Position numbers and translations under genes: made by a program
Assembly (NCBI GenBank): GCA_947487895.1
Contig: CANKYF010000003.1
Coordinates: forward strand, 1-64,000
Source of the DNA: an uncultured Flavobacteriaceae bacterium
Lineage (GTDB): Bacteria; Bacteroidota; Bacteroidia; Flavobacteriales; Flavobacteriaceae
Direction: 5' to 3'
Length of the DNA stretch: 64,000 nucleotides
Notes under the pieces: generated by a model
Seen by the model: only the letters and a program-made list of their open reading frames with translations
Database searches by the model: none
Told to the model about the DNA's origin: nothing
Part shown: in pieces, positions 38,581 through 49,700 of the stretch
Layout: every line of letters starts with the position of its first letter
How positions within the stretch are numbered: the stretch's first letter is position 1

Positions 38581-39603
38581 TCAAAACAATCCACCTTGAA
38601 TATCTCCTTTAATTTTTCCTAAATGTTTATATGCTAATTCTGTAACTTCCCTTCCTCTTGGCGTTCTCATAATAAATCCTTGTTGAATTAAAAATGGTTC
38701 ATAAACCTCTTCAATAGTTTCAGGGCTTTCACTTACAGCTGTAGCGATAGTAGTTATACCAACAGGACCTCCTTTAAATTTATCTATAATGGTAGTTAGA
38801 ATTTTATTATCCATTTCATCCAATCCGTGAGCATCCACATTTAAAGCTTCTAAAGCGTATTTGGCTATTTTAATATCAATACTTCCGTTTCCTTTAATTT
38901 GAGCAAAGTCACGTACTCTTCTTAACAAGGCATTCGCAATACGTGGTGTTCCTCTACTTCTTCCTGCTATTTCAATAGCTGCTTCCATTGATATTGGTAC
39001 ATTTAAAATAGAAGCACTACGTTGTAAAATAGTGGTTAACAAATCTGTTTTATAGTATTGCAACCTACTTTGAATCCCAAAACGTGCACGCATAGGCGAC
39101 GTTAATAACCCCGATCGTGTTGTAGCTCCAACTAAAGTAAATGGATTTAAATTGATTTGAACTGTACGTGCATTAGGCCCCGATTCAATCATAATATCAA
39201 TTTTATAATCTTCCATAGCAGAGTATAAATACTCTTCTACAATAGGACTCAACCTGTGAATCTCATCAATAAACAAAACGTCCCTCTCATCTAAATTAGT
39301 AAGCAACCCTGCTAAGTCCCCTGGTTTATCTAATACAGGACCAGAAGTCACTTTAATACCAACATTAAGCTCATTGGCTAAAATATGTGCTAAGGTTGTT
39401 TTTCCTAATCCTGGAGGACCATGAAATAACGTATGATCGAGTGCTTCACTACGCTGATTTGCCGCCTGAACAAAAACCTGAAGGTTATCTAAAACTTGAT
39501 CTTGTCCTGTAAAATCATTAAAATCAAGAGGTCTCAGCTTTCTTTCAACATCAATTTCTTCTGGAGAATAGTTTTCGCTAGATGGATTTAGGTTGTCATT
39601 CAT
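38581..39603 (-). CDS. ruvB: Holliday junction branch migration DNA helicase RuvB
   Basis: '[26 protein letters not shown]...[21 protein letters not shown]...[22 protein letters not shown]'. Confidence 0.98.
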   Translation of the reverse strand: MNDNLNPSSENYSPEEIDVERKLRPLDFNDFTGQDQVLDNLQVFVQAANQRSEALDHTLFHGPPGLGKTTLAHILANELNVGIKVTSGPVLDKPGDLAGLLTNLDERDVLFIDEIHRLSPIVEEYLYSAMEDYKIDIMIESGPNARTVQINLNPFTLVGATTRSGLLTSPMRARFGIQSRLQYYKTDLLTTILQRSASILNVPISMEAAIEIAGRSRGTPRIANALLRRVRDFAQIKGNGSIDIKIAKYALEALNVDAHGLDEMDNKILTTIIDKFKGGPVGITTIATAVSESPETIEEVYEPFLIQQGFIMRTPRGREVTELAYKHLGKIKGDIQGGLF

Positions 39604-39653
39604 GTATCGTTACATATATTTTGATAAGAATACTGAAATGAGATCAGTACTAG

Positions 39654-39661
39654 CAAAGATA
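39654..39661 (-). promoter_or_regulatory. Putative -7 element (TATCTTTG) for ruvB
   Basis: TAnnTTTG match ~50 bp upstream of the start; -33 not evident. Confidence 0.35.
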
Positions 39662-39666
39662 AAGAA

Positions 39667-39695
39667 AAAGCCATACCTAATTTAGGTATGGCTTT
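39667..39695 (-). terminator. Rho-independent terminator after the Calx-beta protein gene
   Basis: AAAGCCATACCTAA/TTAGGTATGGCTTT hairpin followed by a T-rich stretch on the minus strand. Confidence 0.85.
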
Positions 39696-39717
39696 ATAAA
39701 AGAAAATGCTTTAATTT

Positions 39718-42700
39718 TTATTCTTTTATGATGCGTTTAGTAGTAATACCTTTTTCTGTTTTAATTTGTAATATATACATACCACTATTAACCGCAGATA
39801 CATCTATAGTTGTATTTTTTAGTTGAATATTTTTTACTGATTTACCTAGAATATTGAAAAGCTCTATGTTTTCAATTTTAACATTTTCTACTTTTAGATA
39901 TAAAACATCTTTAACTGGATTTGGATATATACTTAGATCAATATTTTCAACAGTGTTAATACTTAAGGCAACGTCATCATTCAATATTGTAGCAGTTGCT
40001 CCATCTGTAATATTAACTGCTAATACTGTTGAAGCTAAATTGTTCATGAATATAGATAGTTGTTCATCAGATTCTAAATCAGTATCACTTATTGGCGTGA
40101 CAGTAAATGTTTGAGTCTCCCCAGCATTTCCTGTAAAGTTTAAAGTCTCACTTGTTATTGACGTATAATCATTATCGACTGTAGTGGCTGTGCCATCAGT
40201 AGTATTAACATCTATACTAAAACCACCTTGTACTGCATTATCTAAGGTTGCCGTTACTGTTATAGCCCCATCGTCTTCATTTCCACTTACATCAGCTATT
40301 GTTACTGCTGCTGCATCATCATTTAATATGGTTCCTGTAGCGCCGTCTGTAATGTTTACAGATAATGTCGTGGATGCTAAATTAGACTGACTAAACGCTA
40401 CTGTTTCGTTTGATTCTAGCTTTGTATCTCCTGTTGGTACAAATGTAAATGTTTGAGTCTCCCCAGCTGTTCCTGCAAAGGTTAACGTCTCACTTGTTAT
40501 TGACGTATAATCACTATCGCCTGTGGTTGCTGTGCCATCTGATGTACTTACGTCTACTGTAAATCCGCCTTGTACTGCATTATCTAAAGTGGCTGTTACT
40601 GTTATCGATCCATCATTTTCATTACCGCTTACATCGGCTATTGTTACTGCTGCTGCATCATCATTTAATATGGTTCCTGTAGCGCCATCTGTAATATTAA
40701 CTGCTAATGCTGTTGAAGCTAAATTAGACTGACTAAATGTTACTGTTTCATTTAATTCTAACTTTGTATCTCCTGTTGGTACAAATGTAAATGTCTGTGT
40801 CTCCCCTGCATTTCCTGCAAAGGTTAAAGTCTCACTTGTTATTGACGTATAATCACTATCGCCTGTGGTTGCTGTGCCATCTGATGTACTTACGTCTACT
40901 GTAAATCCGCCTTGTACTGCATTATCTAAAGTGGCTGTTACTGTTATGGATCCCCCATTTTCATTACCACTTACATCAGCTATCGTTACTGATGCTGCAT
41001 CATCATTTAATATGGTTCCTGTAGCGCCATCTGTAATATTAACTGCTAATGCTGTTGAAGCTAAATTAGACTGACTAAATGTTACTGTTTCATTTGATTC
41101 TAACTTTGTATCTCCTGTTGGTACAAATGTAAATGTCTGTGTCTCCCCTGCATTTCCTGCAAAGGTTAAAGTCTCACTTGTTATTGACGTATAATCACTA
41201 TCGCCTGTGGTTGCTGTACCATCTGCTGTGCTTACGTCTACTGTAAATCCTCCTTGTACTGCATTATCCAAAGTGGCTGTTACTGTTATCGATCCTCCAT
41301 TCTCATTACCGCTTACATCGGCTATCGTTACTGATGCGGAATCGTCATTTAATATTGTTCCAGTAGCGCCATCTGTAATATTAACTGCTAATACTGTTGA
41401 AGCTAAATTGTTCATGAATATAGATAGTTGCTCATCAGATTCTAATTTAGTATCGCTTGTTGGTGTAATGGTAAATGTTTCTGTTTCTCCTACTGTTCCT
41501 GCAAAGGTCAAGGTTTCACTATTTATTGACGTATAATCACTATCGCCTGTGGTAGCCGTACCATCTGCTGTACTTACATCTACTGTAAATCCACCTTGTA
41601 CTGCATTATCTAAAGTGGCTGTTACTGTTATGGATCCCCCATTTTCATTACCGCTTACATCAGCTATTGTTACTGTTGCGCTGTCATCATTTAAAATAGT
41701 ATAGGTTGCTATATCGGTAATATCAATATCATTTGAGTCTACCGAGAGAAAACCTAAATTGGTCATGCTTATTGTAAAGGTTTCATTGCCCTCTACTTTG
41801 GTATCTCCTATACCTCCTAAACTCAACGTTTGCGTTTCTCCAACTGTTCCTGCAAAGGTTAAGGTAGAGCCTGCCGTTGAACTATAATCACTATCGGAAG
41901 TTGTTGCCGTTCCATCCGTTGTGAATACATCTAAGGCAAATCCGCCTTGTACAGGGTTACTTAGCGTAGCTGTGATTGTCTGTGAACCTGTATTCTCATT
42001 AGCACTCACATCAGCTATCGTTACAACTGTTGTATCATCGTTATTTAGTGTTAATGTGGCGACATCTGTAACATCAATATCTCCTGAAGCTACGGTTACT
42101 GGTGATAAACCACTCATAGAAATTGAGACTGTTTCATCTGCCTCTACTTTAGTATCACCTCCAAGGGTAACATTAAACGTTTCCGTTTCTCCAGATGTTC
42201 CTGCAAAGGTTAATGTTTGTAATGTTACTGACGTATAATCACTATCAGCTGTTGTTGCTGTACCATCTGCGGTTGATACATCTATATCAAATCCACCATC
42301 TACTGCATTGTTCAAAGTAGCTGTTATAGTAGCTGTTCCATTGTTTTCATTAACTGATACATCAGCTATTGTTACTGTTGCTGAATCGTCGTTATTTAGT
42401 GTTAATGTGGCGACATCTGTAACATCAATATCTCCTGAAACTACGGTTACTGGTGATAAGCCACTCATAGATATAGACACTGTTTCGTCAGCCTCTACTT
42501 TGGTATCACCTCCAAGGGTAACACTAAAAGTTTCCATTTCTCCTGCGGTTCCTGCAAAAGTTAATGTTTGCGATGTTACTGACGTATAATCACTATCAGA
42601 TGTTGTTGCTGTACCATCTGCGGTTGATACATCTATATCAAATCCACCATCTACTGCATTGTCCAAAGTAGCTGTTATAGTAGCTGTTCCATTGTTTTCA

Positions 42701-43659
42701 TTAACTGATACATCAGCTATTGTTACTGTTGCTGAATCATCGTTAGTAATTGTTCCTATCCCCATAGTATCCGCTATGGTTGCCGTCCCTGTAGGATTGG
42801 ATAACGTTAAAATAATAGTTTCATCAATTTCTACAGTACTATCCGAGTTGATAGTAACATCTACTGTTTTACTGGTTTCTCCTGGATTAAAAGTCAACGT
42901 AGTAGTTCCTACAGCTGTATAATCAGAGCCTGCCGTTGCCAACCCATTAGAAGTAGCAACATCTACTGTAACCGTACCTGAAGCTGCCTGATCTAAACTT
43001 ACTGTGTATTGTAAAGTATCACCTCCTTCTAATACTGAAGGATCGTTTACCGAAATTTGAGAATTTGTCGCAACTGCAGTATCGAAAATAAAAGCGTCTA
43101 TAGCTAAATAATCAAAGGTGTTTGTAGTAGAAATATCAAGTTCATCGATGTTTGTCAATGAAAAATCTGAAGTCCCTTCGGTAGAAAAGTCAATAAAAGT
43201 AAATCCATTTTGAGTTGATGGCCCACCTGGAACACTGTTGAAGCCATTGGTTTTTGTAATTGTAAATTGATCAACATTATCCTTTTTACCAATAATAGTT
43301 AACGTTCCTGTACCATTCGTAAAACCATCATTTTGTGCTATATAAACCCAAAAACTCTTAATCGTAAAATCTTCACCAGTATTAGTTTCAATGCTAATTT
43401 GTGTACCATCCATAGTTGGATTATTAGTAAACTGACTATTGTCTATAAAAATATTATCCCCTGATGCACCATTCCAGCCTAATCCTGCTAATGATCGAAT
43501 AATATAACCATCAGTTCGCGACGAACTAAAATCAAAAGTCACTCCTCCTTCAGAAAAAGAAGAAGTCCCTAGTGATTCCGTTTCGAACACTTCTGTTGTT
43601 TGGGCATAAAAGTTCAAAATAAAAAAAATAAGAAAAACTGAACATGTAATTTTTTTCAT
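39718..43659 (-). CDS. Large secreted Calx-beta repeat protein with T9SS type A C-terminal sorting domain
   Basis: Signal peptide; about nine Calx-beta-like repeats ('TVTIADVSxNExxGxxTxTATLxNAVxGGFxxDVxTxDGTATTxDSDYTS'); C-term 'LSIYPNPVKDVLYLKVENVKIENIELFNILGKSVKNIQLKN...SGMYILQIKTEKGITTKRIIKE'. Confidence 0.92.
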   Translation of the reverse strand: MKKITCSVFLIFFILNFYAQTTEVFETESLGTSSFSEGGVTFDFSSSRTDGYIIRSLAGLGWNGASGDNIFIDNSQFTNNPTMDGTQISIETNTGEDFTIKSFWVYIAQNDGFTNGTGTLTIIGKKDNVDQFTITKTNGFNSVPGGPSTQNGFTFIDFSTEGTSDFSLTNIDELDISTTNTFDYLAIDAFIFDTAVATNSQISVNDPSVLEGGDTLQYTVSLDQAASGTVTVDVATSNGLATAGSDYTAVGTTTLTFNPGETSKTVDVTINSDSTVEIDETIILTLSNPTGTATIADTMGIGTITNDDSATVTIADVSVNENNGTATITATLDNAVDGGFDIDVSTADGTATTSDSDYTSVTSQTLTFAGTAGEMETFSVTLGGDTKVEADETVSISMSGLSPVTVVSGDIDVTDVATLTLNNDDSATVTIADVSVNENNGTATITATLNNAVDGGFDIDVSTADGTATTADSDYTSVTLQTLTFAGTSGETETFNVTLGGDTKVEADETVSISMSGLSPVTVASGDIDVTDVATLTLNNDDTTVVTIADVSANENTGSQTITATLSNPVQGGFALDVFTTDGTATTSDSDYSSTAGSTLTFAGTVGETQTLSLGGIGDTKVEGNETFTISMTNLGFLSVDSNDIDITDIATYTILNDDSATVTIADVSGNENGGSITVTATLDNAVQGGFTVDVSTADGTATTGDSDYTSINSETLTFAGTVGETETFTITPTSDTKLESDEQLSIFMNNLASTVLAVNITDGATGTILNDDSASVTIADVSGNENGGSITVTATLDNAVQGGFTVDVSTADGTATTGDSDYTSITSETLTFAGNAGETQTFTFVPTGDTKLESNETVTFSQSNLASTALAVNITDGATGTILNDDAASVTIADVSGNENGGSITVTATLDNAVQGGFTVDVSTSDGTATTGDSDYTSITSETLTFAGNAGETQTFTFVPTGDTKLELNETVTFSQSNLASTALAVNITDGATGTILNDDAAAVTIADVSGNENDGSITVTATLDNAVQGGFTVDVSTSDGTATTGDSDYTSITSETLTFAGTAGETQTFTFVPTGDTKLESNETVAFSQSNLASTTLSVNITDGATGTILNDDAAAVTIADVSGNEDDGAITVTATLDNAVQGGFSIDVNTTDGTATTVDNDYTSITSETLNFTGNAGETQTFTVTPISDTDLESDEQLSIFMNNLASTVLAVNITDGATATILNDDVALSINTVENIDLSIYPNPVKDVLYLKVENVKIENIELFNILGKSVKNIQLKNTTIDVSAVNSGMYILQIKTEKGITTKRIIKE
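39970..42760 (-). repeat. Tandem 342-351 bp DNA repeats encoding Calx-beta-like modules
   Basis: Antisense shadow ORFs recur at 40523, 40865, 41207 (342-bp period) and 42308, 42659 (351-bp period). Confidence 0.9.
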
Positions 43660-43740
43660 GATTGGTTAGGTTTTTGTGGGTTGGGTCAAAATAACATTTT
43701 AAGTGACTAATATATTACAAAAAAATACAATAAATTACAT

Positions 43741-43772
43741 TTTATCGATTTTTTTAATTGTTTTGTCGATTT
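43741..43772 (-). promoter_or_regulatory. Paired direct repeats (minus strand AAAAAAATCGACAAAACAATTAAAAAAATCGATAAAA), 21-bp spacing, upstream of the Calx-beta gene
   Basis: CG dinucleotides at 43746-43747 and 43767-43768 in identical TCGA contexts. Confidence 0.55.
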
Positions 43773-43783
43773 TTTTAAATATA

Positions 43784-43815
43784 AAAAGGCCTTTCCTAAA
43801 TTGGAAAGGCCTTTT
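43784..43815 (-). terminator. Rho-independent terminator after the OmpA/PD40 gene
   Basis: AAAAGGCCTTTCC-TAAATT-GGAAAGGCCTTTT. Confidence 0.88.
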
Positions 43816-43842
43816 AGAGCGACTAACTCAAACTCTTAAAGT

Positions 43843-45729
43843 TTAATTAAGAATTCTAAATTCACAACGTCTATTTACGTTGTATTCTTTATCTGTACAA
43901 ATGCCTTCTTTAATACATTTGTTAAGTGGCTGGGTTTCACCATAACCTTCACTTTTTAATCGGTTACGATTAATACCTTGACTTACTAAATATTCTAACG
44001 TTGAAGCTGCACGGGCTTTAGATAAATTTAAATTGTATTCATCTGGTCCACGAACATCTGTATGCGATGACACTTCTACTTCCATTGAAGGGTACTTTTT
44101 CATTAAACCTACCAATACATTTAATGTTGCAGCGGCATCTTCTCTGATATTGGTTTTATCAAAATCAAAATAGATTTTATCTAATGTTACTTGTACACCT
44201 CTTTTTTCTGTTTCTTTAATACGCTCTTCTGCATCTTTAAAAGATTTTAGAGCAAAAGAAATATTATGATGCACTTCACCATCTGGACCCGTTGAAAAGC
44301 CAACTTCTTGAGGTATATATGCATCATGTGTTGCTTTTACCTTATATTTCTTATTAGGATCTACTTTAAAAACATATTGTCCATTAGCATCAGTGGCAAT
44401 ATCTTGAATTACAGTACCTGAATCATCTATTAATTGTACTGAAGAATCTATTAATAATTTGTTACTGTTAATATCTTTTACCACACCTTCAACTTGATAT
44501 TTAGTTAAAGGATTTTCTTCTCTAATAAAACCATACATTCTATCATATCCTCCTTTATTTGAAGATACAAACCCTATATTATCTTTTTCTCTAACAACGT
44601 ATGCAAAATCATCTAAACTACTATTAACAGAGCTTCCTAGATTTACAGGTTTTTCAAATGCATCATTAACTTCATTACTTCTAAACACATCTAATCCGCC
44701 ATATCCTAAATGACCAATAGATGAAAAATACAATACGTTTTCATGACTTATAAAAGGAAATTGCTCTCTATGTTTGGTATTAATAGTATCTCCTAAGTTT
44801 TCGGGTTCTCCATAAGTTCCATCCTCATTAATAGCTACTTTATAAATATCAAAACTACCGTAAGTTCCAGGCATATCACTTGCAAAATACAAGGTCTTTT
44901 CATCTTTACTTAATGCAGGATGTTCTGTACTATACGAATTTGATGCAAATGGTAATGCAGTAACATTAGTCCATTCACCATTTATAAATTCAGCTTTATA
45001 AATTTTGATATGCGCAATTTTATCATCGCCAGTTTTCTTTCTAGTTGTATTTGTTCTATTGAAATACATTGTCTTTCCATCTTTGGTAAAAACTGCACTA
45101 CTTTCATGAGAATCTGTATTAATAGCTTCTGGGAATGGTTTGATATCTTCTAGCTTATTTTGACTCGTTAATGTTGCTGTATATAAGTCTAAATACGGCT
45201 GTTTATTCCATGAATATTCTGGACTTTCAATATTTCTTGCTGAAGCAAAAGCTACTTTATTTTCATCATAAAACGACATTCCAAAATCTCCTTTTGAATC
45301 TTTACTTTCAATTTGCTTTAATTCAAAAATGTGAGGTGTTGTTTTATCTGTTTCGTTTATAAATTCCAGTGTATTTATTGGTTTATTATAATAAAGACTT
45401 AAATGCTTATCTGCTTCTTTATACTGCTTAACACCTTTTAGAGCTTGAGCGAATCTAAAATGATAATCTATATCAATAGAGTCTCCATATTCTACAAATA
45501 ATTCTCTATAAGTTTTTATAGCCTTTTGAATATTAGTATTGTAGTAATAACTATCTGCTAAATTCTGTAGTACTTCTTGATTGCGTTCCTTAGTTTCATA
45601 AATCTCAGCAGCATCTTTATAAGCCCGCATTTCAAAAAGTTTATTAACCTGCTTGAGGTTTTTCTTTTGGGCAAAGCCTAATCCGCTAACTAATAAAAGG
45701 CCTGCAAGTATGTATCTATTTGTTTTCAT
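43843..45729 (-). CDS. OmpA family protein with PD40 beta-propeller and carboxypeptidase-regulatory-like domain (T9SS-associated, PorE-like architecture)
   Basis: N-terminal TPR-like region, 'KTLYFASDMPGTYGSFDIYKV', 'LIDSSVQLIDDSGTVIQDIATDANGQYVFKV', OmpA 'VSSHTDVRGPDEYNLNLSKARAASTLEYLVSQGI'; start moved from 45738 to 45729. Confidence 0.9.
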   Translation of the reverse strand: MKTNRYILAGLLLVSGLGFAQKKNLKQVNKLFEMRAYKDAAEIYETKERNQEVLQNLADSYYYNTNIQKAIKTYRELFVEYGDSIDIDYHFRFAQALKGVKQYKEADKHLSLYYNKPINTLEFINETDKTTPHIFELKQIESKDSKGDFGMSFYDENKVAFASARNIESPEYSWNKQPYLDLYTATLTSQNKLEDIKPFPEAINTDSHESSAVFTKDGKTMYFNRTNTTRKKTGDDKIAHIKIYKAEFINGEWTNVTALPFASNSYSTEHPALSKDEKTLYFASDMPGTYGSFDIYKVAINEDGTYGEPENLGDTINTKHREQFPFISHENVLYFSSIGHLGYGGLDVFRSNEVNDAFEKPVNLGSSVNSSLDDFAYVVREKDNIGFVSSNKGGYDRMYGFIREENPLTKYQVEGVVKDINSNKLLIDSSVQLIDDSGTVIQDIATDANGQYVFKVDPNKKYKVKATHDAYIPQEVGFSTGPDGEVHHNISFALKSFKDAEERIKETEKRGVQVTLDKIYFDFDKTNIREDAAATLNVLVGLMKKYPSMEVEVSSHTDVRGPDEYNLNLSKARAASTLEYLVSQGINRNRLKSEGYGETQPLNKCIKEGICTDKEYNVNRRCEFRILN

Positions 45730-45749
45730 GATTTCCAATTATTAATTAT

Positions 45750-46706
45750 TTAAAAGAATCTAGGTGAACGATCATACCCTTTTTCAAATCCGAATAAATC
45801 TACATCAAACAATATAAACACCTCATGAGATCCTGAATTATAGGTTCCTAAATTAGTTGTTGTATAATCATATGCATATCCTATTCTAAGGTCTTGACTT
45901 ATTCTAAAATTTACTAAAGCACTTAACGCATCTCCTACTCTATATCCTAAACCAGCTTCAATTTTCTCATTAATGAGCATATTTGCTGTAACATCTATTG
46001 CTAAAGGAGCTCCATTTACAGCTCTAGCCATAAAAGCGGGTTTTAATTTTAGATTCCTATTAATATCAAACACATAACCTCCAGTAAAGAAATAGTGAAC
46101 ACTTTCAACTCCAGTGGCTTTTACACCATTTTCATTTTCTAAATGTTTAGTAGATAAGATATTTGGTGCAGATATTCCTAAATAATAATTATCTGTGAAG
46201 AAAAATGCGCCTATTCCCATATTAGGAAATACTCTATTTAAGTTTTCGTTAAAAGCTATATCTCCGCTCGCTGGTCCAGATTGTAATTGCAACCCATTAA
46301 AGTTTGTATCAAACATTCTGAAACCACCTTTAACACCAAAAGATATTTTACTTTCAATTCCAACTGGTAGCACATAGGCAAAATCTGCAAAAATATTATT
46401 CTCAGTAACTATATTACCAATATTATCATTGGTAAATGAAATGCCCATTTCTATTTTGTCATTGATGGGGGTATGCGCAAAGAATGTTCCTGTTTTAGGT
46501 GCTCCTTCAATACCAACCCATTGAGTTCTATATAAACCTCCAAGATTCAAAATACCTTCATCTGCTGTTGCATACGCAGGATTAATTACACTCATGTTAT
46601 ACATATATTGAGTGAATTGCGGATCTTGTTGAGCAACGCTCTGTAACGACATGAATGTCAACATTAACAAAGCAGCTATTTTATGATATGAATTAAAATG
46701 TTTCAT
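45750..46706 (-). CDS. PorP/SprF family type IX secretion membrane protein
   Basis: 'QQDPQFTQYMYNMSVINPAYATADEGILNLGGLYRTQWVGIEGAPKTGTFFAHTPI'. Confidence 0.96.
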   Translation of the reverse strand: MKHFNSYHKIAALLMLTFMSLQSVAQQDPQFTQYMYNMSVINPAYATADEGILNLGGLYRTQWVGIEGAPKTGTFFAHTPINDKIEMGISFTNDNIGNIVTENNIFADFAYVLPVGIESKISFGVKGGFRMFDTNFNGLQLQSGPASGDIAFNENLNRVFPNMGIGAFFFTDNYYLGISAPNILSTKHLENENGVKATGVESVHYFFTGGYVFDINRNLKLKPAFMARAVNGAPLAIDVTANMLINEKIEAGLGYRVGDALSALVNFRISQDLRIGYAYDYTTTNLGTYNSGSHEVFILFDVDLFGFEKGYDRSPRFF

Positions 46707-46735
46707 TGTTTCTTAATTTTACTTGTATCTATAAA

Positions 46736-49700
46736 TTATCTGCTTAAGTATAAGCGTCCTTGTTCTGGTTTATATTCACCGTTGTTAAACTTAAATATGT
46801 AGAAGTAAACCCCAACAGGTAAATCTCCTTTTCCTATCAACCTTGCTTGGTTAGAAGTACCGTCAAATCTTGGCGTATTAGCATTTCCCTTGTAAACTAC
46901 ATTACCGTTTCTATTGAAAATTTCTATTTCAAAATTTGGATATATAATATCCATGTTATCCATTTCATAAGTATCATTTCTTCCATCTCCGTTTGGCGAG
47001 AAGCCGTCTGGCAAGTCTAGTCTTCCACACGCTGTGACATCTGGAGTTACTTCTAATCTTACTGAACTCTCACAACCCGTAGTTACATCATATAAAGCGG
47101 CATAATAAGTGGTATTACTTAAAGTGGTATTTTCAGAGAGTACATTGCCTCCTATTTCGGCATCATACCAAATAATATTATCTTCTGAAATATCATATTC
47201 AAGTATATTGTTAGAAAGAGTATTTAATGTCGGCCCATCGTTAATACAGTATTCAGCATTTACGTCATCTAAAGTTGGTGTAGGCGCATCGTTTACAGTT
47301 GCAGTAATTTGTATGGTTACTGAAGACTCACAACCTCCTCCTATTTGAGCAGCGTAATAATCTTCTCCATCAATTAATGCATCTGAATTATCTGCCACAA
47401 TTGTTCTAGCTGCATCTTCGTACCAAACAACCGTACCAGTAACTGTTATACTAGACATTAAATCTGCTACCGTTGGATTCTCAGATAAACAAAAACTAGG
47501 GTTTGCATCTATAGCAACCACCGGTTGAGTATCTTCAACAATCACTTCTATTTGAGCGGTTGCGTCTGGAGAGCAAGGCGACATTGCTGTTACTGTATAC
47601 GTATATATACCTGCATTATCTGTAGCAGGATCAAAAACGCCTGTTCCACTTGTAAGCATTGGCGACCAAGATCCTAATGCATCTGGTGTACCTCCTAATA
47701 AAGTAAACAAATCTGTTAGACCATCTACTACACAAATAGTAGCTGTATTGTTTTCACCAGCATCTGGCGCTTGCGTAACTGTTACTACAATATCACTACT
47801 TACAGTACCACAAGAATTAGATAAAGTATATATATAAGTTCCTGAAGCATCTACTGCAGGATCAAAAACGCCTGTTCCGCTTGCAAGTGCTGGCATCCAA
47901 GTTCCTCCTGTATCTGGTGTACCTCCTAATTGGGTAAATAAATCTACTGTAGCATTATCACTACATAAACTAAGTGGTGCTCCATCTGTACCTGTACTTA
48001 ATGGCTCTTCAATAGTAATTGTAATAGTTTGACTATCGTCTACACATGGTGCTAAAGCACTAACAGTATATGTAAAACTATAGGTTCCTGCGGTAACTCC
48101 AGTAGCATCAAAATTATTTCCTGTTAAACTTCCTACGCTATCATCATTATTCCAGTTACCTACTGTATCTTGAGTACCGTCTAAAGCGGTAAATAAATCT
48201 ATACTTGTATTTGTATTACAGGCAACCACTGCTGTTGCATTTGGGCCTCCTGCATTTGGCGTTATATTAATTACAACATCTACTTGAGTTCTAGCAGAAG
48301 ACTCACAATTAGTTGAAGCATCTGTTTGCGTAGCATAATAATCCTCGCCATTAGTTAAAGCCGTTGTTATATCTAAAGGAGTACCTCCTGAAGCATCAGC
48401 GTACCATTGAATTGAATTTCCTGTTGCTACTAAATCTGCAATTGTTGCCGCATCACAAAATACTTGACTTGCAGTTGCTGTAGGCGCAACTATATCATTT
48501 ATAATTATTGAAACTGTTACATTTACATCATCACAAGTTCCAATAGCATCAACATCATAGGTGAAATTATATGTGCCTTGAGCTAACCCATCAATTGTCA
48601 CTAAATTTCCTAATAATGCCCCTGAGGTATCATCATCTAACCAAGTTCCTGCTTGATCCTCGCCTTCTAATAAATCAAATAGATTATACGTTTCAGCAGC
48701 AGAAATTTCAGCAATACAGAACTCAACTGGTGTATTTGGTGTTCCTGATTCTGGAGCATCTTCAATAGTAATACTAGCAGTTGTACTATTTATACATCCA
48801 TTAGTATCTGTAACACTATAAGTATAATTATAAGTTTGAATACTTGTAAGTGTATTTAAATCTAAAATATTAGAAATGCTAGTACCATTTGTATCAGTAC
48901 CTGTATACCATTGTCCTCCTGAATCTACAGTACCTGTTAAAAGCGTGAATAAGTCAAATGACGAATTGTTAAGTGCAGAATCGTTTTCGCAATAAACTGC
49001 TGAATTTGCTATTCCTGTATTTGGTAAAGGATTTATAGTAATAGTAACTGTTTCTAAATTATCATCACAGGTACCAATGGCATCTACATCATATGTATAG
49101 TTATAAACACCTGATGTTTCTCCTGATAAATCAACAATATTAGTTGTAGTAGCTCCTGATGTGTCAGTGCCAATATACCAGATTCCTAACTGGTCTTCAT
49201 TTTCTAACAAGTCAAATAAATCAAAATTTGATGGTGCTAAACCTTCACAATACTCAGGAAATGTTGCAATAGGTGTTCCTGAATCTGGGGCTTCAAGTAC
49301 TGTTACTGTTACTGTTGAACTACTGGCACACCCATTGAAATCTATTATAGAATATGTATAATGATAGTCTCCAATGGTTAGTAGCGTTAAATCTACATCA
49401 CTCACATTTAAAGCTCCTGAAGTATTATCATCGGTCCATGTTCCCCCTCCAGACTCACCTGTTAATTGACTAAACAAGTCTAGTGGCGAATTTGGAATCA
49501 AATCATTCTCACAAAATGTTGCTGGAGCTGGTGTACCGGTATTTGGCAATGGATTTATTGTAATACTTACTGTTACCAAGTTATCATCACAAGTACCAAT
49601 AGCATCAACATCATATGTATAATTATAAACACCTGATGTTTCACCCGATAAATCAATAATATTAGTTGTTGTTGCTCCTGATGTATCAACTCCTACATAC

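Noticed and set aside
39970-42760. Possible CRISPR-like array because of regular spacing
   Set aside because: Period of ~342-351 bp with in-frame coding Calx-beta modules; not short repeats with unique spacers, and no cas genes.
40184-42922. Ladder of plus-strand ORFs (68-109 aa) antisense to the Calx-beta gene
   Set aside because: They recur with the repeat period of the opposite-strand gene and have no independent start or RBS logic; shadow ORFs of repeated coding DNA.
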